Shown here: piece by piece, positions 1 through 4,766 of the stretch
Numbering within the stretch: the stretch's first letter is position 1
Layout of the letters: every line of letters starts with the position of its first letter
Assembly: GCA_012329085.1 (NCBI GenBank)
Contig: JAAXQB010000299.1
Coordinates: forward strand, 1 to 8,581
Reading direction: 5' to 3'
DNA length: 8,581 bases
Source of the DNA: Methanosarcinales archaeon
Lineage (GTDB): Archaea > Halobacteriota > Methanosarcinia > Methanosarcinales > Methanosarcinaceae
Made by a program: the position numbers and the translations under genes
Notes under the pieces: model-generated
What the model was told of the DNA's origin: nothing
Database searches by the model: none
The model's input: the letters and a program-made list of their open reading frames with translations, nothing else

Positions 1-374
1 CTGGAATAAGGATATATTCAAGGGCAGATTTTAATGATATAGCCTTTGTATCTGTTAAAACAGGTTCTGATTGTACCTTTAGAACAAATTCTGATTGCAT
101 CTTTGATACAGGCTCTACCTGTACATTTGATACAGGTTCTTATTGTACCTTTGATACAGGTTCTAATTGTACCTTTAATACAGGCTCTGATTGCGTAGTA
201 GTAAGAAGAGATATATATGAAGTTATAGAATTACAAAAAAACCAAAAAATAAAATTAAATAATTATGGGATAAAAGGCTATACAACAGGTAAAGAAGAAA
301 CGATTAAAATTGGAAATAAGGAATATTATAAAAAGGAAATTGAAAAAGCATTGAAAGATGTTAAAAGTTTATAA
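1..374 (+). CDS. Octapeptide-repeat phage protein, 3' part only
   Basis: The frame starting at position 3 is open from the left edge to the TAA at 372-374, giving about 123 residues; the start lies outside the window. Fragment residues 20-67 are six 8-residue units of the form T-G-S-x-C-T-F-x; the second has N for G and I for T, and the last decays to C-V-V-V. One Cys and one aromatic recur at fixed spacing, which suggests a small beta-solenoid with stacked Cys and Phe ladders, related in style to pentapeptide-repeat proteins. After the repeats comes a non-repetitive tail beginning VVVRRDIYEVIEL and containing NNYGIKGYT, ending in a Lys-rich segment. Similar Cys-Thr-Phe repeat proteins are known from phages, but their function is not established. 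The repeat and reading frame are seen directly; the fold is inference. Confidence 0.75.
   Translation, partial: GIRIYSRADFNDIAFVSVKTGSDCTFRTNSDCIFDTGSTCTFDTGSYCTFDTGSNCTFNTGSDCVVVRRDIYEVIELQKNQKIKLNNYGIKGYTTGKEETIKIGNKEYYKKEIEKALKDVKSL
60..203 (+). repeat. Six tandem 24-bp units encoding the octapeptide repeat
   Basis: Units begin at 60, 84, 108, 132, 156 and 180, each starting ACA and encoding T-(G/N)-S-x-C-x-x-x. Units 4 and 5 are nearly identical at the DNA level, differing mainly in the codon before Cys, while the outer units have drifted. This pattern fits expansion and contraction by slippage or unequal recombination under selection on the protein repeat. Confidence 0.9.
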
Positions 375-388
375 AATTACTAACCCCT

Positions 389-413
389 CCCACCCGAAAA
401 AATAAAGGTGGGG
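389..413 (+). promoter_or_regulatory. Hairpin over the ribosome-binding region of the zinc-ribbon gene
   Basis: CCCACC (389-394) is complementary to GGTGGG (407-412) across a 12-nt A-rich loop, with a possible seventh T-G pair (388/413). It is a GC-only island in very AT-rich DNA. The right arm, GGTGGGG, ends 8 nt before the ATG at 422 and is the only Shine-Dalgarno-like sequence there, so folding would hide it. No T-tract follows on either strand, so a terminator is unlikely. A role in translation control is inference. Confidence 0.4.
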
Positions 414-421
414 AAAAATTT

Positions 422-616
422 ATGAGTTATAGCTGTTGTCTAAAGTGTGGTAAAATGGTTGGATGGTACGATAAATATTGCCAAGAATGTCAAGTAAAAT
501 TTAAATTACCAGATGAACCAGAGTGGCAGAGAGAAAATAGTCCAGAAGATTATAAAAAATATAACGAATGGAAAAAAGCAATAGTAGACAAAGTCTTAAC
601 CAAATTAAAAAATTAG
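422..616 (+). CDS. Small zinc-ribbon protein
   Basis: This 64-residue protein has two Cys pairs, C6-x2-C9 and C20-x2-C23, separated by ten residues including a Gly-Trp-Tyr turn, the layout of a compact zinc ribbon. The rest is a charged, Lys/Glu-rich, probably helical tail (residues 30-64) with no transmembrane segment. Proteins of this type in phages are usually of unknown role and may bind nucleic acid or a host protein. The ATG at 422 is preceded by GGTGGGG at a normal Shine-Dalgarno distance, one of only two genes here with such a site. It is the first complete gene of the early cluster and is followed by an AT-rich 49-bp gap containing palindromes. Zinc binding is inferred from the Cys spacing; no specific function is assigned. 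Confidence 0.7.
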   Translation: MSYSCCLKCGKMVGWYDKYCQECQVKFKLPDEPEWQRENSPEDYKKYNEWKKAIVDKVLTKLKN

Positions 617-618
617 TA

Positions 619-655
619 TTAACAATATTGTTTTTTATAAATTTAATTAATTAAA
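619..655 (+). promoter_or_regulatory. Candidate promoter with two palindromes upstream of the Acb2/Tad1-like gene
   Basis: TTAACA (619-624), a 17-nt spacer and TTTAAT (642-647) form a sigma-70-like promoter with one mismatch in each box. Two perfect palindromes overlie it: AACAATATTGTT (621-632) covers the -35 side and TTTAATTAATTAAA (642-655) covers the -10 box. Such positions suit operators, and the HTH protein encoded two genes downstream is an obvious candidate repressor. The high A+T makes chance matches more likely, so confidence is limited. Confidence 0.35.
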
Positions 656-665
656 CTAAAAAAAT

Positions 666-860
666 ATGGGATTTGAAAAAATGACAGTAGATATTGCACG
701 AGAAATATGTGCAAACCTTCAAAAAACAATAGACCGACTATTAGCGATGGAAGGTGGTTCGAGAGAACGAAGCTTGGCTATTACTAAACTTCAAGAAGGG
801 AAAATGTGGTTGGGAGAAGAAGGTTTAAACGCAAAAAAAGATGAAAGAATTAAAAGCTAA
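666..860 (+). CDS. Acb2/Tad1 hairpin-like protein (candidate anti-CBASS/anti-Thoeris sponge)
   Basis: This 64-residue, all-helical protein has one predicted helix at residues 7-27 (TVDIAREICANLQKTIDRLL) and a second at 34-50 containing SRERSLAITKLQEGKMW. The second segment closely resembles the signature SREKSLAxTKLEExMMW of phage proteins in the Acb2/Tad1 hairpin-domain family. Characterised members bind cyclic oligonucleotides or gcADPR signals and so block CBASS or Thoeris immunity. The protein is shorter than characterised Acb2 proteins (about 90 residues) and lacks most of the usual N-terminal segment; ATG 681 would shorten it further, so ATG 666 is preferred. It sits between a zinc-ribbon gene and an HTH gene, with 11 bp to the latter, a typical early accessory setting. 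The family link rests on motif recognition; sponge activity is inference, since many family members are untested. Confidence 0.55.
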   Translation: MGFEKMTVDIAREICANLQKTIDRLLAMEGGSRERSLAITKLQEGKMWLGEEGLNAKKDERIKS

Positions 861-871
861 TAAATAAAATT

Positions 872-1102
872 ATGAAAACATTAGCAAAATTATGTGAGGA
901 GAATAATATGACCCTTATTACTCTTGCAGAAAAAACGGGGCTACATCTTAGAACACTGAGTAAGATTAGTGCCAACCCCAATACAAATATCACAATCCGG
1001 GTTATTCAGGCCATCTATAATGCCGAGGGCTTTAGCCCTCATCAATACCTAAACAATATTAAATTCGGTAGAGAGGTCGGCTCTGCTGAAGATAATAAAT
1101 AA
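872..1102 (+). CDS. Small HTH (XRE/Cro-like) regulator
   Basis: This 76-residue protein has an N-terminal helix-turn-helix. Residues 13-21 (MTLITLAEK) form the first helix, TGL (22-24) the turn, and HLRTLSKI (25-32) the likely recognition helix, followed by two more short helices containing ITIRVIQAIYNA. This matches Cro/CI-type DNA-binding domains. The C-terminal tail is short and polar, so there is no sensing domain. The leader AATAAAATT before the ATG has no Shine-Dalgarno. The middle of the gene (about 955-1050) is visibly richer in G+C than its surroundings. It probably regulates an early promoter, perhaps the one at 619-655; that target is inference. Conversion to a specific repressor name is not justified. 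Confidence 0.75.
   Translation: MKTLAKLCEENNMTLITLAEKTGLHLRTLSKISANPNTNITIRVIQAIYNAEGFSPHQYLNNIKFGREVGSAEDNK
1025..1040 (+). repeat. GC-rich palindrome inside the HTH gene
   Basis: GAGGGCTTTAGCCCTC is a near-perfect palindrome with a 7-bp stem and TT at the centre. It lies in the coding sequence and has no downstream T-tract, so it is not an obvious terminator. It could be an RNA hairpin or a protein-binding site; chance under coding constraint is also possible. Confidence 0.4.
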
Positions 1103-1131
1103 ATAATTAAAAACTTAAAAAATAAAACTTT

Positions 1132-1542
1132 ATGACAAATACAAACAAAACAGATGACTTCTTCTCTGAAGAGAACGAAGCAAAAGTAGGCTGGGCTAAA
1201 TTCATTAAAATTGGGGATACCGTCAGGGGTATATTAACCTCTGTGTCAGATAAACCTGAACAAGGTAATTTTCCAGCCCAAAAAATATACACATTAAAAA
1301 CAGATAAAGGAATGATAAATGTCGGTTTTCCTATTTATAAAACTTTTGTAATTAGTTCAATGAAAGGGGCTACAATAGGTCAAGAAGTCGGCTTTAAATA
1401 TGCCAGTGATTACCAAACAGACGAGAACAAGAAAAAAGGGATGGCTCCAGCTAAAACCATCAAGGTTTATTTAGGTGATGTTGTTGAAACAGCGGAAGCC
1501 TTTAGCGAAGAGCCATCAGTAGATGATGTTCCTTTTAAATAA
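1132..1542 (+). CDS. Single-stranded DNA-binding-like protein (phage OB-fold type)
   Basis: This 136-residue protein probably coats single-stranded DNA during phage replication and recombination. Residues 22-95 show alternating beta strands (KFIKIGDTVRGILTSV, then KIYTLKTDKGMINVGF, then GQEVGFKYASDY), compatible with an OB fold. The motif F-P-A-Q-K (47-51) and the IGDTVRG segment recur in phage proteins found next to exonuclease and replication genes. The C-terminus is an acidic tail ending S-V-D-D-V-P-F-K, very like the D-D-x-P-F tip by which bacterial SSB recruits partners, with one extra Lys. The gene lies just upstream of DUF3310 and nuclease genes. It is not clearly homologous to classical SSB, so the name describes role rather than family. 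A different nucleic-acid-binding function remains possible. Confidence 0.5.
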   Translation: MTNTNKTDDFFSEENEAKVGWAKFIKIGDTVRGILTSVSDKPEQGNFPAQKIYTLKTDKGMINVGFPIYKTFVISSMKGATIGQEVGFKYASDYQTDENKKKGMAPAKTIKVYLGDVVETAEAFSEEPSVDDVPFK

Positions 1543-1555
1543 TTAACTAACTTAC

Positions 1556-1579
1556 AAAAAGAAACCGACCTTTCTTTTT
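1556..1579 (+). terminator. Weak intrinsic terminator-like hairpin
   Basis: AAAAAGAAA (1556-1564) pairs perfectly with TTTCTTTTT (1571-1579) across the loop CCGACC. The stem is 9 bp but almost all A-U, and its 3' arm itself supplies the U-rich run. It lies 13 nt after the stop codon of the SSB-like gene. Such A/T stems are weak, so partial termination is the most that can be suggested. Confidence 0.3.
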
Positions 1580-1598
1580 ATGGGTAAAATATAACTAT

Positions 1599-1820
1599 AT
1601 GAAACTTTTGACGATCACCTGTTCCAAATCAAGAACACTAAATTTAGACGGACTTTTAGGTAGAGATGCTTTTAGGAAAATACAAATATCTGCCACGGCA
1701 GAACTAATGACAGTTGATGAAAAAAATAATCCTGTTTTATCTTATGAGGTTTTGTCGGATGAAGTTGATAAAATGTTTGAAGTAGAAATTAGAAAACTTA
1801 AAGAATCAATAAAATGCTGA
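1599..1820 (+). CDS. Small conserved-type phage protein, unknown function
   Basis: This 73-residue protein opens with KLLTITCSKSRTLNLDG, continues with a strand-rich middle (FRKIQISATAEL) and ends in an amphipathic helix (VLSDEVDKMFEVEIRKLKESI). The shape beta-beta-beta-helix, with a T-x-x-K/S-R-T-x-N-L opening, resembles small phage early proteins seen near recombination genes, whose function is unknown. Its ATG lies in the context TAACTATATGAAAC, shared exactly with the gene at 3077. The last 7 bases overlap the start of the DUF3310 gene, so the two are probably translationally coupled. No catalytic motif or membrane segment is present. Confidence 0.65.
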   Translation: MKLLTITCSKSRTLNLDGLLGRDAFRKIQISATAELMTVDEKNNPVLSYEVLSDEVDKMFEVEIRKLKESIKC

Positions 1821-2080
1821 AAGACAAAATAAATCCGCCTCATTATAAGCAACTTAAAGGCATTGAATCTATTGAACTTATAGAGCAATTTAATTTTTGT
1901 TTGGGAAATGCAATCAAATATATTCTTCGTTGCGACCACAAAGGAGACAAAGAGACAGACATTAAAAAAGCTATTTGGTATTTAGAGAGAGAACTAAAAT
2001 CAATAGGTTCAGAAGGACCATATACTAATTCTACGGATCCTAGTCTTAAATTTTATGAAAAACCATTTAAACAAGAATAA
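1814..2080 (+). CDS. DUF3310 family phage protein
   Basis: This 88-residue protein carries the DUF3310 pattern: INPPHYKQ (6-13), a helix with IESIELIEQFNF (17-28), GNAIKYILRC (31-40), the H-K-G-D turn (42-45) and DIKKAIWYLERE (49-60). DUF3310 proteins are small, helical and very common in phages of many hosts; some are labelled nucleotide kinase-like, but this has weak support and no P-loop is visible here. The tail from residue 65 is disordered-looking and encodes the overlap with the next gene. It overlaps the upstream gene by 7 nt and the downstream nuclease gene by 26 nt, placing it firmly in the same transcript. Family assignment is strong; biochemical role unknown. Confidence 0.85.
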   Translation: MLKDKINPPHYKQLKGIESIELIEQFNFCLGNAIKYILRCDHKGDKETDIKKAIWYLERELKSIGSEGPYTNSTDPSLKFYEKPFKQE

Positions 2081-2846
2081 CTACTTCTCTTCCGACAACA
2101 AGTTTTTATCTAATAGCAAACTTAAAACATATTTATTAGATAAAAATCTTTATCATCGGAAGTATATTTTGAAAGAAATAACTGATATTGAAACTCAGCC
2201 ACTTAGAATCGGAACAGCTGTTGATGTCTATTTAACTGAAGGAAAAGATACCTTTGAAAAGCAGTATGTATCCGTAACTCGTAGGAATCTGAAGAACCCA
2301 CCAACCGACCACACACAGCTCCCCAACAAAGAATATGACTTAGTAATGAACATTTGTAGTAAAGTGGAGAAGCAAGACGCATTCAAATCCCTCAAAGACC
2401 ATAAAACACAGGTACTACTTACAAAAAAGATGCCAGAGTTAAAGAATTATGAAGGTGCTTGTGGACTATTGGATTTTCTTTGTGTAAATGGAGAAAATGC
2501 TATTATAACAGACCTTAAAACTACTCAAGCTGTAAACCCTTACCGTTATCATTACACTTGTTTGGATTTTTCCTACTATAATCAAATGGCAATGTATTCT
2601 TTGTTGGTAAAGCATAACTACCCTGAAGTTAAAAGAGTAGAATGCCGTCATTTAGTAGTAGAAAAAACAGGTATTTATAAGGTCCAAGTTTTTATCCTTG
2701 ATGCTGAAAGAATATTTTTGATAGAAGATAATATTGAGAGTATTATCAGAGAAATTGACGGTAATAAAGACTGGAGAGTAGCAAACATAAGCTGGGATGA
2801 AGCAATTCCAATCGGAGCTATTCAAGAATTAAATGAAATCTTATAA
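2055..2846 (+). CDS. PD-(D/E)XK exonuclease, RecB/exonuclease VIII-like
   Basis: This 263-residue nuclease probably resects DNA ends for phage recombination. Visible elements in order are: an N-terminal LSNSKLKTYLLDKNLYHRKYI (18-38), matching the opening helix of RecB-like nucleases; RIGTAVDVYL (51-60), equivalent to the conserved R-x-G-T-x-x-H motif but with Asp in place of His; G-L-L-D (137-140) with catalytic D140; I-T-D-L-K (151-155) with D153 and K155; and Y-Y-N-Q-M-A-M-Y (174-181) with Q177 and Y181. The length fits phage exonuclease VIII/PDDEXK proteins. ATG 2055 overlaps DUF3310 by 26 nt; no later ATG precedes the first conserved motif, so this start is kept. An exonuclease of this kind usually works with an annealing protein, which is not seen here; the SSB-like protein is the nearest partner. 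The Cys residues do not form an obvious Fe-S cluster. Confidence 0.8.
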   Translation: MKNHLNKNNYFSSDNKFLSNSKLKTYLLDKNLYHRKYILKEITDIETQPLRIGTAVDVYLTEGKDTFEKQYVSVTRRNLKNPPTDHTQLPNKEYDLVMNICSKVEKQDAFKSLKDHKTQVLLTKKMPELKNYEGACGLLDFLCVNGENAIITDLKTTQAVNPYRYHYTCLDFSYYNQMAMYSLLVKHNYPEVKRVECRHLVVEKTGIYKVQVFILDAERIFLIEDNIESIIREIDGNKDWRVANISWDEAIPIGAIQELNEIL

Positions 2847-2890
2847 CAAACAACCAACTTAAATTTAGAATGATATACTTGGTTTGTTTG
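2847..2890 (+). repeat. Imperfect inverted repeat after the nuclease gene
   Basis: CAAACAACCAA (2847-2857) pairs with TTGGTTTGTTTG (2879-2890) with a single bulged base, across a 21-nt AT-rich loop. It starts immediately after the nuclease stop codon and ends 6 nt before the -35 box of the next promoter. No U-tract follows, so it is not a clear terminator; it might stabilise the mRNA 3' end or bind a regulator. Confidence 0.35.
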
Positions 2891-2896
2891 GGAAAG

Positions 2897-2925
2897 TTGA
2901 CAAACATCTTACTTCATGCTAATAT
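2897..2925 (+). promoter_or_regulatory. Strong sigma-70 promoter with extended -10
   Basis: A perfect -35 box TTGACA (2897-2902) is followed by exactly 17 nt and TAATAT (2920-2925), with TG at 2917-2918 giving an extended -10 (TGC-TAATAT). Transcription would start near 2932. It drives the structured RNA at 2932-3046 and, by read-through, the replication genes from 3077. The same architecture recurs at 5429-5457, which raises confidence in both. Confidence 0.7.
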
Positions 2926-2931
2926 AGTAAT

Positions 2932-3046
2932 AGACATTAATTTTCACATAAGTTTTATGCAACAATCAACTACAACTCAATTAAATAGCTCGTATCTTGG
3001 AAGAAGAGGAGTAGTTGCCTCGTTGCACCAAGATGCGGGCTTTTTT
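2932..3046 (+). ncRNA. Structured leader RNA or small RNA of about 115 nt
   Basis: The transcript expected from the 2897-2925 promoter contains a 13-bp stem, 2988-3000 with 3028-3040, in which the only non-Watson-Crick pairs are two G-U. Inside it an asymmetric internal loop (AAGAA / GTTGCA) leads to a second stem, GAGG (3006-3009) with CCTC (3018-3021), closed by an 8-nt loop. Loop bases GTAGTTG (3011-3017) are complementary to CAACTAC (2967-2973) upstream, so an H-type pseudoknot could form. A run of six T follows at 3041-3046. I do not recognise it as a known riboswitch or ribozyme class. It could be a stand-alone phage sRNA, an attenuator for 3077-5440, or a structured replication element; the start and end are inferred from promoter and U-tract. 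Confidence 0.55.
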
Positions 3047-3064
3047 ATTTAGTTGTAGTTGATT
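2964..3064. repeat. Perfect 14-bp inverted repeat enclosing the hairpin
   Basis: AATCAACTACAACT (2964-2977) and AGTTGTAGTTGATT (3051-3064) are exact reverse complements flanking the terminator hairpin. The left arm contains CAACTAC, which can also pair with the hairpin loop, so the right arm and the loop compete for it. The right arm exists only in read-through RNA. No flanking target-site duplication is visible, so a small transposon is not supported. Confidence 0.85.
2988..3046 (+). terminator. Intrinsic terminator / attenuator hairpin
   Basis: The long stem 2988-3000 / 3028-3040 ends in the GC-rich base CGGGC immediately followed by TTTTTT and then ATTT. That is the classic form of a rho-independent terminator, although the branched loop is larger than usual. 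It points along the plus strand and lies only 31 nt before the ATG at 3077, so it would limit entry of RNA polymerase into the replication operon. Confidence 0.65.
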
Positions 3065-3076
3065 AAAATTAACTAT

Positions 3077-3403
3077 ATGAAACATAAACAACTCCTAAGA
3101 ACTCAAATGACCAAATATTTCGTAGATGTTCCTATCCCGATTGAAGAAATAATAGCTTTCACTGAGGCAGAGTCTTTAGGAATACTTGGCTTTTACTTCC
3201 GGGAAGTATCTTTAGTAAATGATTACAGAATTGAAGCGTGTTTTGATAGCCTTGTAAATGATAAGAAAATAACAATCATCTTTGATACCAATTTTTTAAC
3301 TACATATTATAAATATACTTTTGATGAAGTAATGGATATTTATATTGATTTTTATATAAAAGCTAAAAACTTTAAGGGGGAAATTTATGCCAGCAATTCA
3401 TAA
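3077..3403 (+). CDS. Unknown protein at the head of the replication operon
   Basis: This 108-residue protein is not recognised. It is mostly hydrophobic/aromatic alternation (ILGFYFREVSLVNDYRIEACF, then KKITIIFDTNFL and YYKYTFDEVMDIYIDFYIKA), suggesting a small alpha/beta fold without membrane spans or signal peptide. ATG 3077 is chosen over the in-frame TTG at 3059 because the TTG lies inside the 14-bp inverted repeat and because 3077 shares the start context TAACTATATGAAAC with the gene at 1599. The coding end overlaps the SF3 helicase gene by 17 nt, so the two are very likely co-expressed. Its position before the helicase hints at a replication accessory role, but nothing in the sequence proves this. 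Confidence 0.65.
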   Translation: MKHKQLLRTQMTKYFVDVPIPIEEIIAFTEAESLGILGFYFREVSLVNDYRIEACFDSLVNDKKITIIFDTNFLTTYYKYTFDEVMDIYIDFYIKAKNFKGEIYASNS

Positions 3404-4766
3404 CCAAGATATAGCAGAGGAATTTGTTACATCAAATGACTATAAAAAGAATCTAATGTATCACATTGAGTATGATTTATTTTATTTGTGGCAAGGGACT
3501 TGGTATAAACCTATTGTTAATCACAAAATGCAAAAGTTGGTCTGGAACTTTATAAGAGCTAAGTTCCCAGGTAAAAATGTTACTAAACAATTAGTGGGTG
3601 ATATTGTAGCCCAAATTAAGTGGGCTTGTTTGAAGACAATAGACAAAGAAGACACCCATTATTTATCATTAAAAGACAAAATACTTAATTTAATTAATTT
3701 TCAGCCTGAAGAAATAAGTAAGGATAAAATGTCAACATTTTACTTGCCGTTTCATTACGATGAACTGTCTACGGAAACACCACATTTTAACAAGTTCTTA
3801 GAAACTTCCATTGTCAAATTAGACAAAAAAACACAAGAGTTTGTTCCTGACAAAGGATTAATCAATTTAGTACAGGAAATGTTTGGTTTTTTCTTACTTG
3901 GTAATATGAAAGGGGCATCAGCGTTCTTCTTAGTAGGTGGAGGAGCAAATGGTAAATCTGTTATGGCTGATATTTTGAAGGAAATGTTTACTAAAGAATT
4001 TTGTAGTGCAATGAGCATCCAAACTTTAACGACTAATTTATTTTCTACTCCGCATTTAATCGGTAAGAAAATAAACATTAGTGCTGAAGAAGAAAGTAAA
4101 TTTATGCAAGCAGATAAATTCAAGGCTCTTGTAACGGGAGATATGGTTAGTGCTGAGCGAAAATTTGGAGAGCAGTTTGAGTTTGAACCGACAACAAAAT
4201 ATCTTTTTGCTTCTAACAAACTCCCTACTTTTGCAGGAATGGATTATGGGCTTAAAAGAAGAATAAAAATCATTCCATTTTTGCGAACCTTTAAAGGAGA
4301 TAAAGTAGATCACAACCTAATTGATAAGATAAAAAAAGAAAGAGCAGGTATTATTGCTTGGGCGATTAAAGGGGCTGAGAGATTTGTCAAACATAATTAT
4401 ACTTTTTCAAAAGCTAAAGCCTCCACCGAAGCTATGATTGAATTTGAAAGTGAAATTTCTGGGGCAGTCCGCTTCGTTAGAGAAAACTATGAAGTCGATG
4501 ATGATGTTTTTATCTCTAATGATGATTTGTATTCTCAATATCGTGAATGGTGTTCTATAAACGGCAAAAAACCAATGAGTAGCCATAACTTTGCCAGAGA
4601 TATAACTCAAAATATTCAAGGAGTAAAATCTAAAACGGGCAGAGTTAATGATACCACCAAGAGGGGCAAAAATATAAGATTAGTAACGGACTTCGATAAT
4701 ATAATGAGGGAAACAGAGAAATCTGGAAAAGAAGAAATCGATGTTGAACAAATTCCAATGATATGA
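3387..4766 (+). CDS. SF3 (D5-family) replicative helicase
   Basis: This 459-residue helicase/NTPase probably unwinds phage DNA at the fork as a hexamer. The SF3 core spans about 165-300: Walker A G-G-G-A-N-G-K-S (184-191); Walker B/acidic motif after a beta strand, K-I-N-I-S-A-E-E-E (228-236); sensor motif C, Y-L-F-A-S-N-K-L-P (272-280) with N277; and G-L-K-R-R-I (288-293) with the candidate arginine finger at 291/292. Residues 1-165 include a D5_N-like region (F-Y-L-W-Q-G-T-W-Y near 32-40 and Y-L-P-F-H-Y near 119-124). Residues 376-435 (FISNDDLYSQYREWCSING) look like the C-terminal winged helix of phage D5 helicases. No AEP primase domain is fused, unlike many relatives. AAGGGGG 6 nt before the ATG is a clear Shine-Dalgarno. 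The stop codon overlaps the next ATG as ATGA. Confidence 0.9.
   Translation: MPAIHNQDIAEEFVTSNDYKKNLMYHIEYDLFYLWQGTWYKPIVNHKMQKLVWNFIRAKFPGKNVTKQLVGDIVAQIKWACLKTIDKEDTHYLSLKDKILNLINFQPEEISKDKMSTFYLPFHYDELSTETPHFNKFLETSIVKLDKKTQEFVPDKGLINLVQEMFGFFLLGNMKGASAFFLVGGGANGKSVMADILKEMFTKEFCSAMSIQTLTTNLFSTPHLIGKKINISAEEESKFMQADKFKALVTGDMVSAERKFGEQFEFEPTTKYLFASNKLPTFAGMDYGLKRRIKIIPFLRTFKGDKVDHNLIDKIKKERAGIIAWAIKGAERFVKHNYTFSKAKASTEAMIEFESEISGAVRFVRENYEVDDDVFISNDDLYSQYREWCSINGKKPMSSHNFARDITQNIQGVKSKTGRVNDTTKRGKNIRLVTDFDNIMRETEKSGKEEIDVEQIPMI

Noticed and set aside
1..203. CRISPR array at the 24-bp repeats
   Set aside because: The units are contiguous with no spacers, stay in one reading frame and vary as a protein repeat does.
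351..377. Promoter TTGAAA ... TATAAA upstream of the zinc-ribbon gene
   Set aside because: The spacer is 13-15 nt, too short, and the sequence is within the coding end of the repeat protein.
2870..3052. 60-codon frame across the intergenic block
   Set aside because: Its 5' half covers the promoter and has no protein-like composition; only the part from ATG 2957 could be transcribed, and it is treated as a possible leader ORF.
2964..3064. Small transposable element bounded by terminal inverted repeats
   Set aside because: No target-site duplication flanks the arms, there is no transposase, and the interior is a terminator-like hairpin.
3059..3076. TTG start adding six residues to the 3077 gene
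   Set aside because: It lies in the inverted-repeat arm; ATG 3077 has the start context shared with the 1599 gene.
3755..4219. Long minus-strand open frame (154 codons) inside the SF3 helicase gene
   Set aside because: It is antisense to well-conserved helicase motifs, is rich in Ser/Leu/Phe as expected of an antisense shadow, and has no supporting start context or domain.
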